From assembly GCF_014197245.1 (NCBI RefSeq), contig NZ_JACIFF010000005.1:326276-390275 (forward strand): a stretch of DNA of 64,000 nt, read 5' to 3'. The notes under the pieces are model-generated. The model was not told where the DNA came from. It searched no databases and was given only the letters and a program-made list of their open reading frames with translations. This DNA comes from Neolewinella aquimaris (GTDB lineage Bacteria; Bacteroidota; Bacteroidia; Chitinophagales; Saprospiraceae). Below, piece after piece: positions 25,640-33,586 of this stretch. Positions within the stretch are counted from its first letter, which is position 1. The number at the start of each line of letters is the position of its first letter. The translations under genes were made by a program, and so were the position numbers.

Positions 25640-26560
25640 ATGATCAATTCGAGAAGAAAATTTCTTCGCCTGGCCGGCGGATTTACCGCCACCGCCGCAC
25701 TCGTCCCCCTATGGGCCTGCGGAGACGGAAACGGCGAACCGCGCACCGAAGGAGAAGCTATTCGGGAGGAGGAAGATAGGACCGCCACCGGCGATCTCAC
25801 CGCCTTCGGCATCCAGCTCTACACCCTGCGCGATATGATGCCTACCGACCCGAAGGGAACGCTGAAGCAGATCGCGGATATGGGATACACCCAGATCGAG
25901 GGCTACGAGGGCAACCAGGGCCTCTTCTGGGGAATGGAACCCCAGGAATGGAAGGACTACCTCGACGAGCTCGGGCTCACCATGGTCTCCACCCACTGCA
26001 ATATCAACGAGAACTTCGCGGAAAAGGCGGAACAAGTTGCCTCCATCGGCGTGGATTACCTGATCTGTTCCTACATCGGACCCCAGGACGGCAAGGCGGG
26101 TTGGGACGCCGTGATCGAGAAATTCAACGAATGCGGCCGGATCTGCGCCGAGCACGGCATTCGCTTTGCTTACCACAACCACGCCTACAGCTTTGAAGAG
26201 GTGGACGGTATCGTGCCCCAGGCGTACCTGATGGACAACACCGATGATACGGTCGACTACGAGATGGACATCTACTGGGTCGTCACCGGCGGCGCGGATC
26301 CCATCGAGTGGCTCAACAAGTACCCCAATAAATGGACCCTCTGCCACGTAAAGGACCGCAAGAAGGGAGCCACCGCCGAGGAACACGAGGCCTCGGTCGA
26401 CCTGGGCACCGGCTCCATCGACTTCCCGAAAGTGCTGGCCGCAGCCGAGGAGCAGGGAATGGAATACTACATCCTGGAGCAGGAGGACTACGAGAACTCG
26501 ACCCCGCTGAAGAGTGCCGCGGCCGGTGCGAAGTATTTGGCTGAGTTCACCTTCGCTTAG
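25640..26560 (+). CDS. Tat-exported sugar phosphate isomerase/epimerase-like protein
   Basis: A 306-residue protein. The N-terminus has a twin-arginine motif (SRRKFLRLAGG) and a lipobox (PLWAC, C27), so it is likely exported folded and lipid-anchored. The rest is a xylose-isomerase-like TIM barrel: GIQLYTLRDMM, YTQIEGYEG, TMVSTHCNINENF, and the metal-site loop RFAYHNHAYSFEE. These enzymes isomerise or epimerise sugars or act as keto-inositol dehydratases. A secreted form is common in Bacteroidota polysaccharide use. The substrate is unknown. It converges with the phytochrome-like kinase. Confidence 0.85.
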   Translation: MINSRRKFLRLAGGFTATAALVPLWACGDGNGEPRTEGEAIREEEDRTATGDLTAFGIQLYTLRDMMPTDPKGTLKQIADMGYTQIEGYEGNQGLFWGMEPQEWKDYLDELGLTMVSTHCNINENFAEKAEQVASIGVDYLICSYIGPQDGKAGWDAVIEKFNECGRICAEHGIRFAYHNHAYSFEEVDGIVPQAYLMDNTDDTVDYEMDIYWVVTGGADPIEWLNKYPNKWTLCHVKDRKKGATAEEHEASVDLGTGSIDFPKVLAAAEEQGMEYYILEQEDYENSTPLKSAAAGAKYLAEFTFA

Positions 26561-26586
26561 GAAGTAAGGCGTAGGGACCCGCCGGA

Positions 26587-28749
26587 CTAGTCCAGGCAAG
26601 TATAGAAGTAAAAACGGGTGCCTACGCCTACCTCGCTTTCGATCCAGATATCTCCCTCGTGAAAATTGATGATGCGCTTGACCAGGGCCAGCCCGATGCC
26701 GGTACCCTGAAAACCGTCCGCGTTGGAGGAGCGGGTAAAGAGTTCGAAGACCCGCGCGTACTGATCCTCCGGTATTCCGATACCATTGTCGGCAACAAAA
26801 AAGACCGGACAACCGTGACGGTACGTGCCGGTGAAGCCGACTTCGATCCGGGGAGCCTCCTTTTGCGAGCTGTACTTGATCGCGTTGGAGATCAGGTTGG
26901 TAAATACGGTGACGAGGTGGTTGCGGTCGCCGTGAATGGGCGGCATGTCCGGCTGCACGATGCACTCGAACTTCCGCACTTCTGACGTGATCCGGTCGGC
27001 CAGCACCCGCTCCACCAGCGTGGCAACGGAAAGCTCGTTAATGATGATGTTGACCCGGTCGATGCGACTGAGGGCCAGTAAGTCCGACATGAACAGCCGC
27101 ATCCGCTCCGCGTTGTCCTGGATGACCTTCAGGTGCGACATCCCCGTTTCACCCAGGGCTTCCGCGAAGTCTTCCTCCAGGATTTCCGCGAAACTGGAGA
27201 TGCCCCGCAGCGGGGCGCGCAGGTCGTGACCTACCGTATAGCTGAACACTTCCAGGTCCTCGTACGCCTGCCGCAGGAGGTCGTTGCGTTTTCGGGCGAT
27301 GGTATAGCGTTTCATGACCACGTCCTGAATAAACGCCTGAATGGCCTGTGCGGTCCCAATGTCGTCTTCCGACCAGGGCAGGGAGTAGCCGTGTAAGGTC
27401 TGGGTGCTGCGTTGGTAGCGGCGGCCACCGGGATAGCGATCGTCCTGGGCACTGCCGTAGGTTACGGTCTGTACGATCTCTGGCTTGAACCAGATGATCC
27501 ACTGGTTGGCCTCCACGTCAAGGGGAAGGAACAACATGCCCGCCGCTACATCGGCACAGTCGCGGGCGGAAGCGCACAGGTCACCGAGGTGATCGGTATG
27601 CCAGACGGATTCTCCCCCCGTGCTTTGCTTCAACCACTTCATGACGGCATTGACCTGCTCTTCGCTGGGAGCAACGCCGTGTAGGGTCAACTCTTCGTCG
27701 GAACAGATGGCGGCTCCGTGGGTCCCACTGATCAGGTCCAGTAGCGTTGTACCTCCGGTAGTGAGGCCGTGAGCCAGATTATCGGACTGAACGATATGAT
27801 CCTGCAGCCGGTCGCGGACCTGATTGGCCGCCTGCCGCAGGCGCAGGGTGCGGGAGTAGGTGTGGTAGGCGAGCTTTTGCTGGGTTACCCGACCCACGAT
27901 CCGCATAAAGGCCCGCATCTGGTAATCGAGGTACAGGGGCTTGGTGCAGTGCGCATAGATCGATCCCCACAGTTTTCCATCGATCACGATCGCCAGGTAA
28001 GCAACGGTCCTGAGCCCATGATCGCGTAAAAATTGGATATTGTGAATGTTGGGTTTCCGGGCGGCAATGATACGGCGGACGATTTCGCGGGCGCCCGGCC
28101 CGTAGTGCCCCTGGACCCGGATCAACTCATCCCCGCTATCCACGAAGTTATGGATGGGGTCGACTACTTGGTTGTAGCGGGTATCCGCGGGAATGTCCTC
28201 GTCCTTGAATACAACATCAAGTATGGAAGGCAAATTACCCGGATTACTTTCGTGGGTAACCGGCGCGTTGAAACTTTCGTCGAACTGGACCAAAGCGGCC
28301 CGATCGTACCCCAGATGGTAGGTGAGTCCGTCGACCAGACCCTGGAGCATGGCATCGATCGTGGGCATCGCTTCCAGTTCTTCCGTAAAATCGTTGAGGC
28401 GCGCCGAGTAGTCACCGGAGTGCGGCCAGAAGCGCCGTGGCTCTATTTCGATCACGAGCTCGTCGACGAAGGCATATACGATGGCCTGGTACTCACCTTC
28501 CGGCCATCCCTCCAGATCCTTCAGGACGAATATACCAGGTGCATCTTCCCGGACCGAATCCCGCAGATCGGTAAGGGTATCGGAGGTAAAAACATCGTGA
28601 AGCGTTTTCCGTAGAAGCTGTTCGGGTGGGGTTCCGCAAAATTGTGCGGAGTGTTCACTTACCGCCGTAATGCTTAGGGTCTTCCGCTCGACCACCAGAA
28701 TAAGAGCATAATGTTGTACTTCTAAGGTTGCTTTCAAAAGAGAACACAA
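26587..28749 (-). CDS. Phytochrome-like sensor histidine kinase with eroded chromophore motifs
   Basis: About 720 residues from the TTG at 28749; no ATG or GTG lies in frame before the uvrA stop, so the exact start is uncertain. Domain order is PAS_2-like (about 1-110), GAF (about 120-290, retaining DEDIPADTR), PHY (about 300-470, with IIWFKPEIVQTVTYG and SLPW), HisKA (GHDLRAPLRGI, phospho-acceptor His near 508) and HATPase (NLISNAIKYSS, NGIGIP, GTGIGLALV). This is bacteriophytochrome architecture. However, the N-terminal biliverdin motif (Cys..IHxPGxIQPHG) is reduced to LEVQHYALIL, with one Cys near the expected place, and the PRxSF tongue motif reads QRSTQ. The kinase half looks intact. Light sensing is therefore doubtful. 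The gene starts 44 bases after uvrA, same strand. Confidence 0.8.
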   Translation of the reverse strand: MCSLLKATLEVQHYALILVVERKTLSITAVSEHSAQFCGTPPEQLLRKTLHDVFTSDTLTDLRDSVREDAPGIFVLKDLEGWPEGEYQAIVYAFVDELVIEIEPRRFWPHSGDYSARLNDFTEELEAMPTIDAMLQGLVDGLTYHLGYDRAALVQFDESFNAPVTHESNPGNLPSILDVVFKDEDIPADTRYNQVVDPIHNFVDSGDELIRVQGHYGPGAREIVRRIIAARKPNIHNIQFLRDHGLRTVAYLAIVIDGKLWGSIYAHCTKPLYLDYQMRAFMRIVGRVTQQKLAYHTYSRTLRLRQAANQVRDRLQDHIVQSDNLAHGLTTGGTTLLDLISGTHGAAICSDEELTLHGVAPSEEQVNAVMKWLKQSTGGESVWHTDHLGDLCASARDCADVAAGMLFLPLDVEANQWIIWFKPEIVQTVTYGSAQDDRYPGGRRYQRSTQTLHGYSLPWSEDDIGTAQAIQAFIQDVVMKRYTIARKRNDLLRQAYEDLEVFSYTVGHDLRAPLRGISSFAEILEEDFAEALGETGMSHLKVIQDNAERMRLFMSDLLALSRIDRVNIIINELSVATLVERVLADRITSEVRKFECIVQPDMPPIHGDRNHLVTVFTNLISNAIKYSSQKEAPRIEVGFTGTYRHGCPVFFVADNGIGIPEDQYARVFELFTRSSNADGFQGTGIGLALVKRIINFHEGDIWIESEVGVGTRFYFYTCLD

Positions 28750-28792
28750 AATTTCCGTGAAACTAACTGATTTAGGTGTCGGATGCGAATTC

Positions 28793-31702
28793 CTAAGCCA
28801 TATCTGCCCCGAGTTCGGCCCGTAGAAAGCGCCCCGTGTGGCTTTTCGTCTCCCGTGCGACTTCCTCCGGGGTACCCGTCGCGACTACTTTACCCCCACC
28901 GCGACCCCCCTCCGGTCCCATATCGATCACGTAATCAGCTACTTTGATTACGTCCATGGTGTGCTCGATGACGATGACGGTATTGCCCTTGTCCACCAGT
29001 TTCTGCAGCACCTTGAGCAGGTACTTGATGTCCTCGAAGTGTAGTCCGGTGGTGGGTTCGTCGAGGATGTAGACCGTCTGGCCGGTATCCCGCTTGCTCA
29101 GCTCCTCCGCCAGTTTTACGCGCTGTGCTTCGCCACCCGATAGGGTAGTGGCGCGTTGGCCGAGGGTGATGTAGCCGAGGCCCACATCCTTGAGGGTCTT
29201 CATCCGGCGGTAGATCTTCGGGATGGGCTGGAAGAAATCGGCCGCCTCCGTCACGCTCATGTTGAGTACGTCGGTGATGGACTTACCCTTGTAAAGAATT
29301 TCCAGCGTCTCGCGATTGAAACGCATGCCCTGGCAGTTCTCGCACTGCACCTCGACGTCGGGCAGGAAGTTCATCTCGATGGTGCGCATGCCGCTGCCCT
29401 TACATACTTCGCAGCGCCCGCCCTTCACGTTGAAGCTGAAGCGACCGGGTTTGTAGCCCCGGATCATGGCCTCCGGCAGCTTAGTAAACAGCTGGCGAAT
29501 GTCGGTAAACACGCCGGTGTAGGTGGCGGGGTTTGAGCGTGGCGTGCGGCCGATGGGCGACTGGTCGATGTCGATCACCTTGTCGATGTGCTGCAGGCCG
29601 TAGACCCGACCGTGCTCGAGGGGCTTCTTTACGCTGTTGTAAAAATGCTGCCGCAGGATGGGGTAGAGGGTCTCATTGATGAGGGTCGATTTTCCGCTGC
29701 CCGATACACCCGTTACGCAGGTGAGGGTGCCGAGGGGAATTTTGATATCCACGCCCTTCAGGTTATTTCCGCCGGCGCCCTTCAGCGTGAGGAATTTGCC
29801 GTTCCCCTTTCTGCGCTTTTCCGGCAGTTCGATCCGCTTGCGCCCCGCCAGGTAATCGCTGGTGATGCTGCCGGCGTTCTTGTCCTTCAAAAAATCGGCC
29901 GGTTTGCCCGCCGTCACCACATAGCCGCCGTTGACGCCGGCTCCCGGACCTAGATCCAGCAGGTAGTCGCTAGCCATCATAATATCTTTATCGTGCTCCA
30001 CCACGAGTACGCTGTTGCCGATATTGGTAAGGTCGCGCAGGGCGGCGATCAACCGCTGATTGTCGCGCTGGTGTAGCCCAATACTGGGCTCGTCGAGGAT
30101 GTAGGTGATGCCGGTCAGTTGGCTGCCGATCTGGGTCGCCAGTCGGATCCGCTGGGCCTCCCCGCCGGAAAGCGTACGGCCGGGCCGGTCGAGGCTCAGG
30201 TATCCCAGGCCTACGTGCAGCAGAAACTGGAGCCGGAACCGAATCTCCTTCAGGATGTCGGTAGCGATCAGGGTGGTGCGCTCGTCCATTCCCTCTTCCG
30301 CCGTTTCCATCCAAATGCCGAGCTCTCCCAGGTCCATCCGGGCCAGGTCGCTGATCGTCTTGTTCTTCACCTTAAAGTGGCGGGCTTCGGTGCGCAGTCG
30401 GTCGCCGTTGCAGGTGGGGCAGGTGTCGATGGTCATGAACTCCTCGGCCCAGGTGCGGATGCGTTCGCTGGTGGTTTCCTCGTACCAGCGCACGATCATG
30501 TTGACGAGGCCGTTCTGCTCGACGTCCCAGACCAGGTCGTGGGCGCTCTTGTCGTACTTGCTCTTCTTTTTCTTGCCGTTTGCCTTGCGGCCGTACAGGA
30601 TCACGTTCAGCGCCTCCGGTGCGATCTTTTCGATCGGGTCGCTGAGTTTGAACTTCTCGGCCTTAGCGATTGCCTTGATCTGCTTGAAGGTCGTGTTGTC
30701 GCGGGTGTCGCCCAGCGGTACCAGTCCGCCTTTGTTGATGCTCAGGGAGCGATCGGGAATGATCTTCGTGATGTCGGGACTGTTCACCTGCCCCAGCCCC
30801 TTACACGTCGGGCAGTAGCCGTAGGGCGAGTTGAAGCTGAAGGTGTTCGGACTCGGCTCCTCGTAGCTGATGCCGTTCTCGGCGTCCATCAGGTTTTTGG
30901 AGTAGGGGGAGGCTTCACCGGTCTCGGCATCCTGGACGAGCACCAGCCCGTCGCCCATTTTAAGGGAGGTGGCCACGGCCTGCCGGAGGCGATCCAGGCG
31001 GTCGGGGCCCATCTTGATGCGGTCTACCACGAGTTCGATGTCGTGCACCTTGTAGCGGCTCACCTGCATGCCCTCCACCAGGTCTTCGATCTGCCCGTCG
31101 ACCCGCACTTTGGTGTACCCCTGCTTGCGTACCTGGTCGAAGAGTTCGCGGTAGTGTCCCTTACGCCCACGTACGAGGGGGGAGAGCACGATGATCTTGC
31201 GGCCGTTGTAGGTTTCGGCGATCTGGTCCAGCATTTGCTCTTCCGTGTATCGGAGCATCGGTTTACCGCTCACGTGGCTGTAGGCCGTGCCGGCGCGGGC
31301 GAAGAGCAGGCGCAGGAAGTCGTAGATCTCCGTAACCGTACCCACCGTTGAGCGCGGACTCCGGTTGGTGGTCTTCTGCTCGATGGAGATGACGGGGCTG
31401 AGGCCGGTGATCTGCTCCACGTCGGGCCGTTCCATCGTGCCCATAAACTGCCGGGCGTAGCTGCTGAAGGTCTCCATGTAGCGCCGCTGCCCCTCGGCGT
31501 AAATCGTATCGAACGCCAGGCTTGATTTGCCGCTTCCGCTGAGTCCGGTGATCACCACCAGCTCGTTGCGGGGCAGTTCCACGTCGATGTCCTTGAGGTT
31601 GTGTTCCTTCGCACCGATTACCGTGATAAATCGTTCGGTGTGCGGCAACTCGGATACTTCGTTGGGCGGGGTCGCAGGTGCGGTGGTCGTTGGGGAAAGC
31701 AT
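28793..31702 (-). CDS. uvrA: UvrABC excinuclease subunit A
   Basis: Encodes the damage-recognition ATPase of nucleotide excision repair. I place the start at ATG 31702 (969 aa, about the family length); a frame nine codons longer exists. Both ABC modules are present: GLSGSGKSSLAFDT and GVSGSGKSTLINET as Walker A motifs, LSGGEAQRIRLA and LSGGEAQRVKLA signatures, DEPSIGLH and DEPTTGLH Walker B regions. Zinc-finger cysteines are seen in CPTCKG..CPTCNG and CEVCKGSG..CENCQG. The start lies only 43 bases from the first REP array, so the promoter must lie within or across the repeats. The phytochrome-like gene follows in the same direction. Confidence 0.97.
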   Translation of the reverse strand: MLSPTTTAPATPPNEVSELPHTERFITVIGAKEHNLKDIDVELPRNELVVITGLSGSGKSSLAFDTIYAEGQRRYMETFSSYARQFMGTMERPDVEQITGLSPVISIEQKTTNRSPRSTVGTVTEIYDFLRLLFARAGTAYSHVSGKPMLRYTEEQMLDQIAETYNGRKIIVLSPLVRGRKGHYRELFDQVRKQGYTKVRVDGQIEDLVEGMQVSRYKVHDIELVVDRIKMGPDRLDRLRQAVATSLKMGDGLVLVQDAETGEASPYSKNLMDAENGISYEEPSPNTFSFNSPYGYCPTCKGLGQVNSPDITKIIPDRSLSINKGGLVPLGDTRDNTTFKQIKAIAKAEKFKLSDPIEKIAPEALNVILYGRKANGKKKKSKYDKSAHDLVWDVEQNGLVNMIVRWYEETTSERIRTWAEEFMTIDTCPTCNGDRLRTEARHFKVKNKTISDLARMDLGELGIWMETAEEGMDERTTLIATDILKEIRFRLQFLLHVGLGYLSLDRPGRTLSGGEAQRIRLATQIGSQLTGITYILDEPSIGLHQRDNQRLIAALRDLTNIGNSVLVVEHDKDIMMASDYLLDLGPGAGVNGGYVVTAGKPADFLKDKNAGSITSDYLAGRKRIELPEKRRKGNGKFLTLKGAGGNNLKGVDIKIPLGTLTCVTGVSGSGKSTLINETLYPILRQHFYNSVKKPLEHGRVYGLQHIDKVIDIDQSPIGRTPRSNPATYTGVFTDIRQLFTKLPEAMIRGYKPGRFSFNVKGGRCEVCKGSGMRTIEMNFLPDVEVQCENCQGMRFNRETLEILYKGKSITDVLNMSVTEAADFFQPIPKIYRRMKTLKDVGLGYITLGQRATTLSGGEAQRVKLAEELSKRDTGQTVYILDEPTTGLHFEDIKYLLKVLQKLVDKGNTVIVIEHTMDVIKVADYVIDMGPEGGRGGGKVVATGTPEEVARETKSHTGRFLRAELGADMA

Positions 31703-31744
31703 AGACCTACTAACCCGAAAACGGCACAAGTGGTTGTGCCTTAA

Positions 31745-32213
31745 TCGTCGGCCGAGCCTGCCACTTCGTCGGCCGAGCCCGCCACCCCGCCAGCCGAGCC
31801 CGCCACCTCGTCGGCCGAGCCCAAGCTCGTCCGCCGAGTCGTGGTGTGGGAGATCAGTATCGCTTCGATGGACTTTCCGGTCTAGTCGGCGGACGAGCCT
31901 CGTACCTCGGTCGGCCGACGACTAGACCTCGGTCGGCCGACGACGGGCCACCTCGTCGGCCGAGCCCAAGCTCGTCCGACGAGTCGTGGCCTGGGAGATC
32001 AGTATCGCTTCGATGGACTTTCCAGTCTAGTCGGCGGACGAGCCTCGTGCCTCGGCCGGCCGACGACGGGCCACCTCGTCGGCCGAGCCCGAGCTCGTCC
32101 GCCGAGTCGTGGCCTGGGAGATCAGTATTGCTTCCTTGGGCTTTCCGGTCTAGTCGGCGGACGAGCCTCGTGCCTCGGTCGGCCGACGACTTATGCCTCG
32201 GTCGGCCGACGAC
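31745..32213. repeat. REP array, left of the RAYT gene
   Basis: Three copies of a unit of about 123 bases: left arm (CTCGTCGGCCGAG..GCTCGTCCGCCGAG), a 40-base centre (GGGAGATCAGTAT.GCTTC), and right arm (GTCGGCGGACGAGCC..CCTCGGTCGGCCGACGAC). The arms are inverted repeats of each other. Left arms begin at 31807, 31952 and 32075. A 22-23-base tail module (..CCTCGGTCGGCCGACGAC) is added in some units (31922-31944, 32191-32213), explaining the 145-base spacing. Degenerate arms fill 31745-31806. The array is the gene-free stretch between uvrA and the RAYT gene and overlaps the RAYT 3' end. Confidence 0.9.
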
Positions 32214-32793
32214 CATCCCGCCCAACCCCAATTAATTTCTCGGCGAGCACATAATTACACAGGGATCCCTCCCGAAGACCGGCGTAGTCCTTTGCCGAGG
32301 AAAAGGCCCAATGCTCCGGAGCATGGACGAGCCGGGCCCGCACTGGATTCTGGTGGATGTACTCAAAGCAAATTCTTACGTAGGGGATATACCGGGTGAA
32401 GGGGTCATCTTCCCGCATCTCCCAATTTTCCGGGAGAAAGTCCGCATAAGCGGGTTTATACTTGGTCCCAGCGCGGAAGAGGCTGCCGCGGCGCCCGTGT
32501 TCATTGTTAAACGCGCGGGTGTAGCTGCTCAAGATGGTCCTGAACCGCGCATGAATAACTTGGTGGTTTCCGGCGGATGTTCCCACCGTTGCCAATTCGC
32601 ACCCCTCCGGTTTGGGAATTAATTGTAGGTGGAAGTGATCCGGCATAAGGCAGTAGCAGAGTACATCCGTTACGGGGAGCAAATGCACCCGTAACTTTTG
32701 TAGGAAAAACAGGTAATTCCCCTCGTTGCGGAACAGCGGCTCGAAGTTGATGGATTGGTTGTACACGTGGTAGATGACGTTGGGATAGTACAT
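32191..32793 (-). CDS. REP-associated tyrosine transposase (RAYT, Y1 family)
   Basis: A 200-residue Y1/IS200-like transposase. It carries the HUH metal motif HFH (53-55, in CLMPDHFHLQL) and a catalytic Tyr near 91 in SSYTRAFN, followed by RRGSLFRAGTKYKP, the layout of single-domain RAYT proteins. RAYTs cut and rejoin single strands at REP hairpins; unlike IS200 they are usually single-copy, domesticated and not flanked by their own IS ends. Here REP arrays lie on both sides, the expected arrangement. The last residues (GRDGRRPTEA) and the stop codon are encoded by the neighbouring REP tail module, so the repeat has replaced or extended the original C-terminus. ATG start at 32793. Confidence 0.9.
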   Translation of the reverse strand: MYYPNVIYHVYNQSINFEPLFRNEGNYLFFLQKLRVHLLPVTDVLCYCLMPDHFHLQLIPKPEGCELATVGTSAGNHQVIHARFRTILSSYTRAFNNEHGRRGSLFRAGTKYKPAYADFLPENWEMREDDPFTRYIPYVRICFEYIHQNPVRARLVHAPEHWAFSSAKDYAGLREGSLCNYVLAEKLIGVGRDGRRPTEA

Positions 32794-32820
32794 GCCGGGA
32801 AGATAAAAAGGTGGGGTGAT

Positions 32821-33210
32821 TTCTGGTCTAGTCGGCGGACGAGCCTCGTACCTCGGTCGGCCGACGACTATGCCTCGGTCGGCCGACGACGGGCCACCTC
32901 GTCGGCCGAGCCTAAGCTCGTCCGCCGAGTCGTGGCGTAGAGATCAGAATCGCTTCCCTAGGCTTTCCGGTCTAGTCGGCGGACGAGCCTCGTACCTCGG
33001 TCGGCCGACGACTTATGCCTCGGTCGGCCGACGACTTATGCCTCGGTCGGCTGACGGCGGGCCACCTCGTCGGCCGAGCCTGAGCTCGTCCGCCGAGTCG
33101 TGGCCTGGGAGATCAGTATCGCTTCCTTGTGCTTTTTGGTTCAGTCGGCGGACGAGCCTCGTGCCTCGGTCGGCCGACGACGTGCCTCGGTCGGCCGACG
33201 ACGGGCCGGC
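32821..33210. repeat. REP array, right of the RAYT gene
   Basis: Same family as the left array. It opens with a right arm (32830-32868), then two full units with left arms at 32898 and 33066. The 168-base spacing equals one 123-base unit plus two tail modules (33012-33034 and 33035-33057). Central segments vary slightly (GCTTCCCTAGG, GCTTCCTTGTG). The array ends three bases from the stop codon of the cold-shock-like gene and fills the whole gap between it and the RAYT start. Confidence 0.9.
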
Positions 33211-33212
33211 GG

Positions 33213-33425
33213 CTAGGTGATGCCGGTCAGCTCGATGGCATCGGCGTAGTAGCCACCGGGACCCTCGCGCAGGAGGAAGCGAACCAGGTCACCCTTTTTA
33301 ACACTGGGGGAGCGCAGGTTGCGTTTGCGAAAGTGGAATTCCTCCCGGGTGCCTGCGAGGCGGAGGTAGCCGTAGCCCTTATCCGGCAGGTAGAAGACAA
33401 CGATGCCGGGGGAGGGAGTGGTCAT
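33213..33425 (-). CDS. Small cold-shock-domain-like protein
   Basis: A 70-residue protein of the size and strand pattern of bacterial Csp proteins: start GIVVFYLPDKGYGYLRL (RNP1-like KGYGYL) and EEFHFRKRNL (RNP2-like EFHF). Later residues KKGDLVRFLLREGPGGYYADAIEL fit the closing strands. It is predicted to bind single-stranded nucleic acid. It diverges from the classic consensus (KGFGFI, VFVH), so it belongs to a side branch, perhaps specific to this phylum. It shares the 160-base intergenic region with the divergent porZ. Its stop lies right beside the REP array. Confidence 0.75.
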   Translation of the reverse strand: MTTPSPGIVVFYLPDKGYGYLRLAGTREEFHFRKRNLRSPSVKKGDLVRFLLREGPGGYYADAIELTGIT

Positions 33426-33586
33426 GGTGGGGGATGGCGCAGCGGGGTGTGCAATTTAGTGCTTTTGGCCAGCGGCTAAGCAACGGGACGTCAGGGGTGG
33501 GCATCTTCGACTTAGGTAAGCCCGTTGACATTGCTTTCCGGTGGTTCCTCCGCACCCGCGCACCCGCCCTAATGTACCTTTGCTGT

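Noticed and set aside
25709..26965. 418-codon open frame opposite the isomerase and kinase genes
   Set aside because: Spans two real genes and their intergenic gap on the other strand; composition is that of a shadow frame.
30119..31351. 410-codon open frame opposite uvrA
   Set aside because: Antisense shadow of a highly conserved gene; no recognisable motif.
31846..32235. Open frame of about 129 codons across the REP array (and a similar one at 32816-33220)
   Set aside because: It is open only because the 123-base period is a multiple of three and lacks stops; the peptide is a repeat artefact.
31745..33210. Possible CRISPR array
   Set aside because: Repeats are inverted pairs with a conserved, not unique, centre; no cas genes are near; a RAYT gene explains them better.
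33576..33583. TACCTTTG as a Bacteroidota -7 promoter element for porZ
   Set aside because: It matches TAnnTTTG but lies only three bases before the chosen start codon and has no -33 TTTG partner at a suitable distance.
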